This document shows positions 42,747 to 54,448 of a stretch of DNA of 64,000 bases, piece after piece. Each line of letters starts with the position of its first letter. The first letter of the stretch is position 1. The translations under genes and the position numbers were made by a program. The notes under the pieces were generated by a model. That model did no database searches. It was not told the origin of the DNA and was given only the letters and a program-made list of their open reading frames with translations. Location: contig CM049308.1 in NCBI GenBank assembly GCA_026874595.1, forward strand, positions 26,276,367-26,340,366, given 5' to 3'. The DNA comes from Sipunculus nudus (Eukaryota; Annelida; Sipuncula; Golfingiida; Sipunculidae).

Positions 42747-44828
42747 CTAGGATATGGGTAGTCGACAAGCGACTATGTGTATCCACAGAAATCAGAGTGG
42801 GACGGGTGAAGTGAGGCATGGATTAAGTGGCAAGGGGAATAGAGTGAGGTGTGTTGCATATTAGCATGGATGTCTGCAGCATAAACACGAATGTAGGTTA
42901 TGCCACCTGTCATAAAATCGAGAAAATTGTCCAGGATGTATAAACCTGCAAAATTTCAGGTGGATAAGTCAAACCACTGCTGAGATATGAGTGATTTTTA
43001 TCCCAAGGCAGATGAACAGATGGACGCTATGCATAAGTGGTTGGAGGTGGCGCCACCAGTTTTGCCTATGATGAAGAGCTATGTGAGATCTATAAACAGG
43101 CAAAATTTTGGCCCAATCGGTCAAACGGTGCCCGAGATATGAGCTTGGATGTCTGCAGAGTAAACCTGAATGTAGGTCGCGCCACCTGTCATAAAATCAA
43201 GAGAGCTGTCCAGGATGTATCAACCTGCAAAATTTCAGGTAAATAAGTCAAACCACTGCTGAGATATGAGTGATTTTATCCCAAGGCAGATGAACAGATG
43301 GACGCTGTGCATAAATGGTTGCAGGTTGCGCCACCAGTTTTGCCTATGATGAAGAGAAATGTGAGATCTATAAACATGCAAACTTTTGGCCCAATCGGTC
43401 AAACAGTTCCCGAGATATGAGCTTGGATGTTTGCAGAGTAAACCTGAATGTAGGTGGCGCCACCTGTCATAAATCGAGAAAGCTGTCCAGGATGTATAAA
43501 CCTGTAAACTTTCAGGTGGATAAGTCAAACCACTGCTGAGATATGAGTGATATTATCCCAAGGCAGATGAACAGATGGACGCTGTGCAAAAATGGTTGCA
43601 GGTGGCGCCACCATTTTAGTGTATGTTATAAAGCTATCAAAGGGCTACATTTGTGCAAAATGTTTAGCCTGATCGGTCAAACGGTTCCCGAGATATGCGG
43701 GTTTATGTGTGGAAACAGACGCACAAATGGACGCTGGGCAGCGAGGAAAGGTCAGAGGTCAACCAAAAATGAGGGCGCAGCAGTTCACATGTGACCTGAT
43801 GATAAACCCGATTCGCTTAAAATGCAAACCATGTTTTTTCAAACAGTTGAAAGATAGGATTCCAATAATCTTGGAATTCTGCATCTAAACATTGTGTCTA
43901 GACGTATAGACACTGTGTCTAGACGTCTAGACACATTGTCTAGACACCCCAAGAGCCAGGTCATTTGCCATGGTGATGTCTGGACCCCACCTGTTTGTAC
44001 TGAGTGACCTCTTGACTTGGCTGCTGAAACTCAGTATGTTGTCAAATCTGTTTTCAAATACAGAAAGCCTTTTCCAATTGGCTACAATGCTTTTTTAAAC
44101 TGTATTTACCCAATCTATTCTTATAAAACTGCGAGAACCCTACCACAGAATAATTCTTGTAAAGTTTAAACTAATCAGCTTAACAGTTTCATCATAAATC
44201 AGTGTATAAGCTAGAAGAGTTTAAAATTACATTTTCGCTTGTAAAAAACACATCAATGTAGGTGGCGCCACCAACACCTCAATTTCAGATTAGTCTCTTA
44301 CACAGACACACGGTGGCGCTCCGCAACCCCCCCCCCCCCCCCCCCCCCAGTGCCTGTGGAAGAGGCTAATATGACATATGTGACAAACATTGGTATAAAA
44401 TTTGGTGATTATAGCTCTAACCGTTTCTGAGATTTTAATTTTAGAATTCTTTTTTAGACAGATGACTAAGTTCAACCTCCTGTAACTCGGCCAAAAATCT
44501 CCGAACTAGAACCATTCGAACAAACTTGAGAGAGATTGTTCCAGGGATCATTTCTGTGAAATATTGGACAATCTGGCTGGACAGTTTCAGAGAAGAAGAT
44601 TTTTAAAGGTTTTTTTAAGCTTTTTCTCTATAAAATCTAAATTAATGCAGATACCCAATAATAAGCTCCAGGGCACCAAGTTTCACATGTGACTAATTCT
44701 TACATGTAATTTGGAGCTGCTAGCTCCGACAGTTTCCGACTTAGAGCCATGGACGGCGGAAAGCCAGCCCTGGACAGCGGACGGCTGACGGACGACGCTG
44801 CGCCATCGCATAAGCTCACAGGTTCGCT
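42747..44828 (-). mobile_element. HINE-like element, second family, copy 1 (minus strand)
   Basis: On the minus strand it starts TTTTTTAGCGAACCTGTGAG (44834-44815) with GTCGTCCGTCAGCCGTCCGC and ends with hairpin TAGTCGCTTGTCGACTA, then CCCATATCCTAG followed by TTTTAA at 42747. Core (43000-43800) repeats ~130-150-bp blocks with ACAGGTGGCGCCAC and GGCCAAAATTTTG. Architecture (TTTTTAGC 5' end, GTCCGTC tract, satellite core, hairpin, CTAG|TT) parallels the AGCTCAGCTG family though sequence differs. Confidence 0.7.
43914..43935. repeat. 22-bp perfect palindrome in a TCTAGAC cluster
   Basis: TGTGTCTAGAC and its exact reverse complement GTCTAGACACA abut with no loop. Further TGTCTAGAC copies lie at 43893-43905 and 43938-43946. 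Confidence 0.9.
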
Positions 44829-47106
44829 AAAAAATCATAAATCGGGTTGTCTGTTTTCGAGCGCCCATGTTGTCAGTGTTTCCGTGGGCAGCATCTAGAG
44901 GGCAGAGTGTTCATCCCGAAAAAAAAAATCAAGATCTCAAGAATAACGAGATTTCTGTAACCCTCAGCGAAACACTATCAGTCAGAATACACACAACATG
45001 TATATTACTCCACTCAAAACAGTTAAGTCCATGACGTTATACTTGGGCACATTCTACGCCCAAACAAAACCAAAGTTCACTTGTTTTACCAAAAGGTACC
45101 AGTCGACCAAGGGGGTTCGTTCCTTCGACGACCGCTTGGTGACGCTTTTCTTCAGTTTCATGAAGAGGGTTGCCCCTTCAAACAGGGAGAGTTTGCTTGC
45201 GTTCTCCTGTCAGTTGTTAACGTTACTACATCAGTCATATCAACAACCTTAGGTCTGAGAATTTCTCATAAAGAAATAAACTGTTTGTATTTCCACCAAA
45301 AGAGGCGCTTGTTTTTCCTCCGAATTATTTATTACATGCAAAGTCTCTAGATGGCACTGCGGTCTGTCAAAACAGATCTCGGTATATACAGACGTCCTTG
45401 GTCGATGTGTGAAACCTAACATTTCATGTGTGGGCTGATTAATATCAAAGTAGACAGAGGTCACTAGATTCAATACATATCTCAATACAAAGCGTGGTAT
45501 ATTAGAACAGGATGTAAGGTATTATTATTATAACAGTCAATTACCTCCCAGATTCGTCTTCTTTAAGGGGCTTAAGCAAAATCATCATACGACATAAAAA
45601 TTAATTTTTCAACAATTCTGTGAAGCACATTAATTGAAATTTAATATGCAAATTGCGCTTTAAAAATGTACCGTACATACATACAAACATACTTCCTTTA
45701 TGTATTTACAATGGCTCAACTCATAATTTTAGATATATGTCAGTAGATACCAGGCAAAAGTAAGAGAATAAGTAAAAGCTCTGTATGGTAATATATTCTT
45801 TTATTAACAATGATAAATAAAGGTGATAAAATAAATGTTACATTATGTAACACAATGTGGTTTAGTAATGTTCACTTTAAAAGGGTGTTTTTACTTAAAA
45901 TTTGACTCATATTTCAGGATTATTAATTGAAACAGGGGTTCTGACAAGAAACGATTCATGCCTCCTAATTACAGGTGTCTCTGATAGGCTTCTTTCAAAT
46001 GAACCCTTAAAACAGAAAACCCCTAATCCTTTTAATGAACAAGTGATATTAACAGGGCAATATTAACAATGAAGCCTTGTCCGAAACACTAAAATGTGGC
46101 ACTATTTGTGTAAATTAATTTTTAAATATTTGTTTTATCATGGTAAAAATGTTGACGGAATAGACTTTTTTTTATTCTCATGCACTGAATGTCGATTAGC
46201 CGAACATACATATCCGTTGAGCATGTGTTCGAACGATGAATTCTGAATTAAATATATATACACGTATCATGCTATATCTTCCACCGTTGCATTTATAATA
46301 AACCTGAATTTCGTTTGATGAGAGAAGACATCGACTACCCACTCGTGCAAATAGGAGGGGATATTTAACAACCCCCCCCCCTCCGCAATTTCGCTACTTT
46401 ACATATCTCTTTTTTCAGGTATGAATGTCGTAAAACAGGGACAAATCTGTTAAAGGCTTCAAGGACCTAAACTCTCTATATCATCTACTTTACCCTGTCA
46501 TGATATGAAAGACTCACGGTTTACTAGATTCATGACACCTGAAAAAAAAACCTATATCTAATGTCATCCAGGCATGTGCATGCTGTAATTCACATATATA
46601 GGTCACAGGGGTCACCTAACTAATAGATAAACTCGCCCTTGACCAGATCGGCAGATAAAATCGTCATCAATCTTCTTGTATAACTTGTGACATAGCACGA
46701 CATATGACCATATTTTCCTATCTCGTTCCTGTATTACTGGCCTCGTTCTTCGACACGTGCTTGCTGGTGTACCGGAACACATCCTATGTTGTCAAGAAAC
46801 GAGTGTAATAAAAATAATCCACCCGCTGAGAGAGCACTCCACGATAAAAGCACTAAAAACTTAAGATATCATAATAAGATATACTGATAACTGAAACAGG
46901 ACCAATTTTACCATTATCGTTTCTGTGACGGCAATTGTTTTAAAAATCTGATCTTATAATATTTATGCCTAATAAAACACATGGTTTATATAATGATCCA
47001 CTTTTATTGTGACATAACTCCTATAATCTAAACACACGAACACACACACATATATATATTCACCGGTTGATCAGCCGCTGTAACATTCAAGATACATTTT
47101 CTTATT
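44829..47106. other. Intergenic, nothing supported
   Basis: Open frames near 45000-45485 overlap in several frames on both strands and have no recognised family. C run near 46371-46381. Confidence 0.45.
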
Positions 47107-47283
47107 TACTATATATATGTATATATATATGTATATATATATATATATATATGTTAGGTCATAAATTTGTTGGATAAAATCAATTATAAATTTACAGCAT
47201 TTTAAAGTTATTTTATACAAATAAGATATAACATATGTCATGGAAATTATTGGTCAGTGAATTCAACAGGTTTATAAATGTAA

Positions 47284-47338
<55 letters not shown>
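47107..47338. repeat. Two (TA)n microsatellites
   Basis: TA-rich tracts at about 47107-47151 and 47284-47338, separated by AT-rich DNA. Confidence 0.9.
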
Positions 47339-47339
<1 letters not shown>

Positions 47340-48127
47340 CCAAAACAACTGCATCGCATTTCTGTTCACTTTTCTCTTTTTCTCAATACCCTTCATTTTA
47401 ATAAAAATGTCCATATACATGTATCACAGTAACCAATGTTGAGGGACCATCCGAGACCTGAGAGAACCCGATGTTTCAATATAGACCTATTGCCCACACG
47501 GGCGCCACCTACCACTTTTTCTTGTAATAAGTCATGGTTTTACCGTCCATACATGACAGGCATTTATGTTCAGCAGGTTTGTATTAATAAAGTATTGACC
47601 ACCAACATTAATTTCATAACAGTAAAGAATAATATCACCTACATCTAGACCTCCACAATATTAATGACACGGAAAACGCTTATCTTTGGTCAGATTTTAG
47701 TGGTCCTAAACAAGATTGGGATTTTCTTGTATGGATTCTCCCTGCTAAATTTATAAACTTTTACAGCCACATTCATCTGTGGTGTTTTCTTGAGATACCT
47801 ATTTTTCTTTCTGCAGGAAACGTTAGACGCAGGGCCTCGTAATAGTTAATAATATCAGAAACTTCCGCCTTACATTTTCAGAAAATAAAACAATCGGTCT
47901 ATACGAGAGCTGCCAGTGATCACTGCGAAATAAAGTGATGGAATCACATCTATGTAATAAAATCACATACTCAATAAGAATGTGACCTAAAGGGATTTCG
48001 AAATGTGCAGTCATACAATATTTTCAAGGCTGGGTCAAGGTTACATTCGTCCGGCACTGATGGCAAGGACCAAGCAACAAGGCGGTAGATGGCGCCACCG
48101 TGGCGGGTTTTGTAATATTAAGGACAT
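47339..48127. other. Downstream of claudin-like gene; 3' UTR/intergenic
   Basis: No coding exon. Contains single GGCGCC-type motifs at about 47500 and 48093 outside any recognisable HINE. Confidence 0.45.
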
Positions 48128-48372
48128 TTAGATGTTGTGGGGGAGGACACTTCGGAGTTCCTCCTGTATTGATTTCGTCATGTTGACTCTCTCGTTGTGT
48201 TCCTTGTACAGCCTTTTGGTTTCAGTGATCAGCACTGACGCAGCCACTTCATTCAGGACGATGGCCGTCACAGCCAGAGAGAATGACCAGGAGAACATCC
48301 ACTCCGCCTGGTGGGCGATCTCTGCAACTACGAACACCCCAAACACAACCAGCCCCACAAGTATGAACAAGC
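48128..48372 (-). CDS. Claudin-like gene exon 3 (TM3 end, TM4, C-tail, stop)
   Basis: Acceptor atgttgcag; encodes LFILVGLVVFGVFVVAEIAH, a short second extracellular loop, TM4 (SFSLAVTAIVLNEVAASVLI) and a hydrophilic tail ending LRSVLPHNI then TAA. A lone GGCGCCACC motif like those in the HINE cores lies about 25 bp beyond the stop. Confidence 0.86.
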
Positions 48373-51300
48373 CTGCAACATAAAATAATGTCAACTACAT
48401 TTACTGTTATCCGGATCATAAAGCCATACATCAGGTGAAAAGATCAAATATAAAATGTTTGTTTTTTTTTTTTAATTTCTGATTCATAGTGCATGAAAAA
48501 AATGTCTGTTTCTGTGTAACTTTATACTGTGCGGAGGGTCACACAAGACCAAATAAGATTTTCACAACCAAAAATCCCCCACCTTTCCCTTTTGGCTGGG
48601 TCTTATTAATCCTTACATACTATATATTTGTTTTAAGTTCTAAAGGTTTCTGTGAACTATTGTTTGAGCACAGGACTCAAAGCCGGGAAGATCGTGAGTT
48701 CAAATCTCACGATTTTTTTTTCAGGTAGGACCCCACCAGGGGTGAACGCTCTGCAGGCTTGATGGGAAGACTATACACCCACAGTCGTGTTTCACTCACA
48801 AACGAATGCGCCTATCTGGGCTTCCTTAGTGTTTTAACTTAGTCTATACCCCCACAGTCAATAAATTTGCACGGTAAAAAATGTAGATGATTTCTAAAAA
48901 AGTTCTTAATATTTGAAGGAATTTAAAAAGCATCCATGTAGAAAATAGTAAAAATGTTTGATAAGGAAACAAGAACTTGAGCCTGACTTTACCTGAAGTG
49001 TAATATAAAGGATAAAAAACGAAAATATCAGATACACATGTATAAGTACAATCTGTCAACTAGAATATGGGTAGTCGACAAGCGACTACGTGTATCCGCC
49101 GAAATCCGAGTTGAACGGGTGAAGTGAGGCATGGATTGAGTGGCAAGGGGAGATAGAGTGAGGTGTGTTGCAGATTAGCAAGGATGTCTGCAGCGGAAAT
49201 GTGTATGTAGGTAACGCCACCTACCACAAAATCGAGAAAGCTATCCAAGATGTATAAACACGCAAAATTTTAGGCAGATAAGTCAAACCACTACTGAGAT
49301 ATGAGGGATTTTAGCCCACTGCAGACAAACAGACGGACGCTATGCAAAAATGGTTAAAGGTGGTCTCTCCAGTTTTGTGTATGATAAAGAGCTATGTGAC
49401 ATCTATACACGTGCAAAATTTTGGCCCAATCGGTCAAACGGTTCCCGAGATACGAGCTAGGATGTCTGCAGCATAAACTAGAATGTAAGTGGCGCCACCT
49501 ATCATAAAATCAAGAAAGCTGTCCAGGATGTATAAACCTGCAAAATTTTAGACAGATATGTCAAACCATCGCCGAGATATGAGTGATTTTATCCTACGGC
49601 AGACAAACGGACGGATGCTGTGCAAAAATTGTTGCAGGTGGCGCCACCAGTTTTGCATATGATAAAGAGCTATGTGACATCTATACACATGCAAATTTAC
49701 AGGATGATACGTCAAATCAGTCCGGAGATATAAGCATGGATGTCTGCAGCATGAACATGAATGTAGGTGGCGCCACCTGTCATAAAATCAAGAAAGCTAT
49801 CCAGGATGTATACGCATGCCGAATTTCAGGTGAATTAGTCAAACCACTGCAGAGATATGAGTGATTTTACCCCAAGGCAGACGAACAGATGGACATTTTG
49901 CAAACATGGTCTCAGAGGAGTTCTCCGGAAACGAATACCGGCGGCGGCGGCGGCGGCGGAACCCGGTTAAAAACATAGTATCCGCAAAACTTCTTTCTGG
50001 CGGATACAATAATTAAGGTTTTTGATCACACGGTCTGAATCATATTGTTTTCCCTCACAGCCCATATTTAAGAAGCAGCTTAAAGGAGATCACTGTCTTC
50101 TTTAAAGAGCGAGGTGCACAAGCCAGATCTGTGTACAATTTTGCCTCAAGATACCCATTCTTTGTAAGTACAACACGACACTATGAATCTGTGAGAGTTC
50201 TAGCTTAAATCTTTATTGAACCGGTGAGCTTTCTAAATGTCAATGATAAATCTTACTCCTATTTTAAGGCCCAGGTCGAACAAAAATGTCCAAACATTTA
50301 ATGGATGCACCAGTCAGTTAACTGGTAAAAAATCATTGATGACGAATTATGCACACAGGCATATATTCATATATACACATATATAGGCATTAAGCAAAAC
50401 ATAATGCACACACACACATATTATTTCTACAGGTTATTGGCAAACAACAGATAGTGTAGAGTTTATAAACTGGATATCCATATAAAACCAATTAAGCTCT
50501 AGTCAATATATACAAACGTGTATGATATTCTGCAAGTTATGGGCTTACATAAGATAATAAGGAGTTTATAAAGAGTTATTCATATAAAATCCATGCATAA
50601 GGCTATTGTGAACATGTAGAGTTATAATATTATTTTAATAAATTAGATGGATAACTTGCTGCTTTCTTGTCGAATTAGGGAGATAACAGGGGCGGATAAA
50701 GAAACTCAAAAGGGGGGGGGGGGGGGGGGGACTGAGATTCCTGGCACGGGCAAACAATTAAGTGTGCATGCCGGGAGTGCAAGTAAACATAATACACAAC
50801 ATATTGAGAAGGAAACGGCACCAAACGCATAATCTGACGCAGCTGTTCTGTATTCCGCGTGTATTATTTTATTATTATCATTTTGTTAATATTAATATTA
50901 TTATATATTTTGGTCGAAAAGAGGGGGCGCGCCCCCTGTGCCGCTCTTTAAGCCTCCCCTAGAGATAGATAGTGTGAGCTGTATTCTACTAAAACTTGCG
51001 GAAGGGGGCGTGGTCATCTCGAGAAAGTTCCTCCGGTTTCTACAAATAAGAAAATGGCCAACAAATTCTCTTCGTAAATAGAGTCCCAACTTTTCGAAAA
51101 AAATTCTAAACCGCACATGGAGGCAGCCATTTTGGGTAGGCACAAAATCGGACTGTTGCAAGCTGCATGTCGGAATAAAGGCTATACCTCTAGTTTTATA
51201 AACAGAAACAAGGGAAAAAAGTGTTTAGTGAACAGGCACAAATAGAGAAAGCGTTACCTGAGAGATAACCGATGGCGACAAGGCTGGACATGGCGGTTTT

Positions 51301-51476
51301 GTTCCTCTCCCACTGCGGTAAGATAATGTAGAGCAGAAGCAAGGTCAGTGACGTCACCATGCCAGCCAGCCCCAGCGTCATCATCACCTGGGTCGCGATG
51401 TACCAACCTGAAATAAGGAGAAATCACGGGAAAATAAATAAAGAATAATGCAAATTTAATATATGTATATATACAT

Positions 51477-51527
<51 letters not shown>

Positions 51528-52178
51528 TGTTTGTGTGCGTTTTTAATATTAACAATCGATGATTTATACCTATCCGATTGTGCTCTTTTCCCTATAAACA
51601 TGAACTTATTGTTCACTTGAACAAAAGTTTTTCCGAAGTATCAATTTTTATACAATAAAAGTTTAAACATCAAAACCCGACAGTGTTAATGCCTTTCTAG
51701 TTCTTTAGTCCATATCATTGTCGGAAACTTTTTTGAGTATTAAATTTATACTGCAAAGAACAGAAATTATATAAGTACAGTTCTTGAACACTTCCTTGTT
51801 CATACGTTAAGCAGCGTCGTAGGGAGGTACTGTTTTCGTGTGGTTATACAAACCAAATTAACACCTGATCCATTAACCCGAAATACACTGTTTCGTTTTG
51901 CATATTTAGTTTCTGACGCAGACCGGCAATAAACAGTTTTCTTATACTGTTCCATTACATTCAAAAACAAGCAAAAACAATTTCAAAGTTTATATCTGCA
52001 TGTCTGTCTGTATTAAATATGGTTGCGGTATATGTAGATAATCAAAATCTGTATGATGAAACCCAAGATTCCAACTCGATGGCAAGTTCTAAGTACTGCT
52101 CTGTGCTCACCAGTTCACGCATATATATATGACATCGAGATTGACATTGTCTGAAGGAGAAATACTTGTATTTTTAAC

Positions 52179-52213
<35 letters not shown>

Positions 52214-52963
52214 TTCTATCCAATGATTAACCAATCGTAACCTTATATTCTCTAGATTCCTTAAACTAACACCAAAATTTGTTTTAAAAACAATTTTTTT
52301 GTTACCCTTCAACGATTAGTAGAATATTAATGTGTGAATACAATATTTATATCAATCATTATTGTATTTTAAGGATTTCTCTAGGACTAGGATCTAGTTT
52401 TTATAGTCATTAGACAGACAGGAGGTGATCTGGGATCACCGCCCCGGTTGTCTCTTTAGACTCTAAATTTTGAGGAGCCAATAGACGTGATGCTAACAAA
52501 GCCAAGCCAGCGAGAGCCGAGAGAACGCCAAAGTTAAGCCGCACCGGTGATCTGGGTAAAGCCACAGCACCCACACCCACAAAGGCAGAAGCAGCATGCA
52601 TTTCCTGCACCGATCCAAGCAGCCGAGACATACACACCGATGACGTTTTTATATCGTTTACAGTTTAAGAATGTTTACATTAAAAATTACCTCACCTGGA
52701 AAAGACATATCTGCCATTCTGTGCTCACAGGTAAGTTTCTGTTTGATGACGTCATCACCAGTTTGGGGAGGTTTTCCTCCACATCTCCACATCTTCCATA
52801 ACCCGTACCCGCCATGTTCCTCACTGTCTTTTGAACTCCATGTTGCCCAGTATGCCGTGGAAAAAGCGACCGCCATGTCCACTAGCGCAGTCACCATCAG
52901 GGCGGTGGCACCCTTTACCCAGGGCGAAATAATTCTCGGAGCTTTCCTGTTTGTCGGGAGCAT
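48128..52963 (-). CDS. Four-pass PMP22/EMP/claudin-like membrane protein, complete three-exon gene
   Basis: Three minus-strand exons (268, 150 and 245 nt) join in frame to 220 residues plus stop; both introns are GT-AG and phase 1. Four hydrophobic segments are visible at roughly residues 19-41, 91-117, 124-155 and 163-186, with cytosolic ends and a charged C-tail rich in Lys/Glu. The first extracellular loop has GYGLWKMWRC and a later Cys79, matching the W...GLW...C...C signature of the claudin/PMP22 superfamily, with two extra residues between GLW and the first Cys. Members act in cell junctions or as membrane/channel accessory proteins; which one cannot be told here. The C-terminus (LPHNI) is not an obvious PDZ ligand. 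A similar gene with equal intron phases begins about 9 kb away on the same strand, suggesting local duplication. Confidence 0.85.
48655..48718 (+). other. tRNA-like B-box segment, possible SINE relic
   Basis: GTGAG-TTCAAAT-CTCAC (48694-48710) folds as a T-arm and resembles a pol III B box; it is followed by a T run. No acceptable anticodon arm or A box was found upstream, so this is not called as a tRNA gene. Confidence 0.25.
49060..49970 (-). mobile_element. HINE-like element, second family, copy 2 (minus strand)
   Basis: Minus-strand 3' end has the TAGTCGCTTGTCGACTA hairpin then CCCATATTCTAG followed by TTG at 49060. Core blocks match 42747-44828 with GGTGGCGCCACC at 49637 and 49766. The far end differs: a GGC trinucleotide run (49940-49960) and TTTTTAACCGGGTTCCGCC on the minus strand, so the 5' segment has been swapped or is a subfamily. 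Confidence 0.68.
50061..50163 (+). CDS. Candidate orphan exon (unrecognised product)
   Basis: Strong acceptor (ttgttttccctcacag) and strong donor (TTT|GTAAGT) enclose 103 nt with a fully open frame: one leading base, then 34 codons reading PYLRSSLKEITVFFKERGAQ and on to NFASRYPFF. It lies inside intron 2 of the minus-strand claudin-like gene. I recognise no family, and no upstream partner exon was found, so it may be chance or a relic. Confidence 0.33.
50164..51257. other. Claudin-like intron 2 remainder, no gene
   Basis: AT-rich with a G run near 50707-50729. No further exon recognised. Confidence 0.45.
51258..51407 (-). CDS. Claudin-like gene exon 2 (TM2 and start of TM3)
   Basis: Acceptor ccttatttcag and donor GTAACG (both minus strand). 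Encodes WYIATQVMMTLGLAGMVTSL, more hydrophobic residues to YIIL, a short basic cytosolic turn (PQWERNK), then TAMSSLVAIGYLS. Starts and ends in phase 1, like exon 63309-63452 of the neighbour. Confidence 0.87.
51463..51525. repeat. (TA)n microsatellite in claudin-like intron 1
   Basis: About 60 bp TA-rich tract roughly 50 bp upstream (minus strand) of the exon 2 acceptor. Confidence 0.9.
52181..52213. repeat. (GA)n microsatellite
   Basis: About 33 bp of GA with one AAA interruption. Confidence 0.92.
52380..52640 (-). repeat. Dispersed ~260-bp repeat, copy 2
   Basis: Reverse-complement match to 23722-23990 through GGGATCACCGCCCCGG, ATAGACGTGATGC, GGCAGAAGCAGCATGCAT. Lies in intron 1 of the claudin-like gene. 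Confidence 0.65.
52696..52963 (-). CDS. Claudin-like gene exon 1 (residues 1-89)
   Basis: ATG at 52963-52961; donor GTGAGG after CCA G (phase 1). Encodes a basic N-terminus (NRKAPR), TM1 (ALMVTALVDMAVAFSTAYW) and the first extracellular loop with GLW (54-56), Cys61 and Cys79. The start is chosen because it precedes TM1 by about 18 residues, as is usual for the family. Confidence 0.85.
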
Positions 52964-54339
52964 GTTTACGGTATTTTTTTCAAAACTTTACGGTACTTCT
53001 AGGAACACCGGCCCCTAATTCGCTCGCGTCTAATATATATTGTCAAATTTTGTTTGTATGCTCGTAAGCTTGTTCTGTTTGTTTAGATTAAATGATCAGA
53101 TTTAAAATACTTCGATTTAATGATATCTGAACAAATTTAGAAAATTCCAAGAGCAGTGATGAATTTTTTAGTTGTTGTCTGCTACATGCATCCAATTTTT
53201 TTCCGAACTAGAGCCTAAGCTGAGGAACGTTGGTCCCGCTAGGTGAGCAATAGCCAAGAAAGGACAGGCTGTCCTCGTGTCCGAGTTATGGTGACCCAGG
53301 CATGTACCAAGTCTAAGACCAAGGAACATCCAATCTGCTGATCACAGAGTTTATCTACCCATTACCCTTGGGGTACTTGAATAACCAATTTTTCTTCAGC
53401 GACATATCATTGTACTATACCTGTAGTGACACAGTGGGTTCGTGAACAAGTAACACTAGTCCATTAAGTTCGCGTCGATGTTTCCGGTATCTCAGACTCA
53501 CCTTATCAATGGATTATCATTAAATTCCGTTTCTGATGAATATTATCGATGTGTTGTTGAGAATATCCTCCCCAGGGTTGGGTTATTTTTGTTATTTGAG
53601 TTACCTGCGCAGTTGGTGTTAAGTGTGTCACTGCCTTGGTATTGGTTATGGCAGCAAGAATGGGTGTGTTATTGATGTGGTCAAGCTGACACTTATCACA
53701 TAAATGATAGCGCGCATAGGGCCGGGTCATGTTAAATATTAGCACAGGTACTGGTTATCTTGATGGAACGTGGTGGTGCCAGACGTGGTGGAAGACATAT
53801 GGCGACATCTGGTGTACTTGATAACAACATGCGCATTAGGTCACAAACCTCCGGAGGCGCCATCTGGTGCGTGAAAAAAAAAGTTAAATGAAAAAGAATA
53901 ACCAAGTGAAATATTACTCTCTTTTGAATAGGCACATCCGGAGTTATTTTTTTTCCAGCAAAAGTCAATATGTTTCGAGAATCCCACTCCTTAAATGAGA
54001 AATGTTTAGCTGCTTCTTTGGAATACTTTTGATTAGGAATAATTGATTTTTGATTAACATGTTATCATATGACATAACAAATGACATTTTATGCATGAAT
54101 ATTGATGTTCAAAACAGCAGCTGAACCCTATTCCACTATTATTTAATAAACCACTACAGAAAAGATTTCTTTAATAATCCTCGGAATTCATGAAATGAAA
54201 TTTCAAATTATCGTAAAGAGGTATCAGTTGGGTGGCGGTGCCAACCTCTCACTCATCAAATTAAACTGTATTTTATATTGAACACTGTTACTTTTGTTAC
54301 CATGACTATATCTGTAGACAGATAAATTTTTATTCCAAG
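52964..54339. other. Upstream of claudin-like gene; promoter not resolved
   Basis: No exon supported on the minus strand beyond the start codon. Local clusters of TGGTGGTGCC, GGCGACATCTGG and GGCGCCATCTGG (53770-53870) look like decayed copies of the GGTGGCGCC motif. Confidence 0.4.
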
Positions 54340-54448
54340 GCTTCCGTGATTGACATGTTTGCCGCTACAAGCAGCGGGGTAACATGGGCGGTTGACATGC
54401 TGATGGGACTTGTGCATACAGGTTTGTTCATGCAAATGTTTTCCGTGG
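54340..54448 (+). CDS. Candidate orphan exon, phase-compatible with 50061-50163
   Basis: Preceded by tttttattccaag and followed by GTAAGA. Open frame of 36 codons plus one base, reading ASVIDMFAATSSGVTWAVDM then LMGLVHTGLFMQMFSV. It starts in phase 0, which is the phase in which 50061-50163 ends. No family recognised; an alternative donor lies at 54422. Only splice-site and open-frame evidence supports it. Confidence 0.28.

Noticed and set aside
46705-46809. 34-codon ORF with signal-peptide-like start (MTIFSYLVPVLLASFFDTCL)
   Set aside because: Stops at once with no suitable donor or partner exon; too short to support.
48655-48718. tRNA gene suggested by a T-arm and B box
   Set aside because: Anticodon arm and A box cannot be formed, so listed only as a tRNA-like relic.
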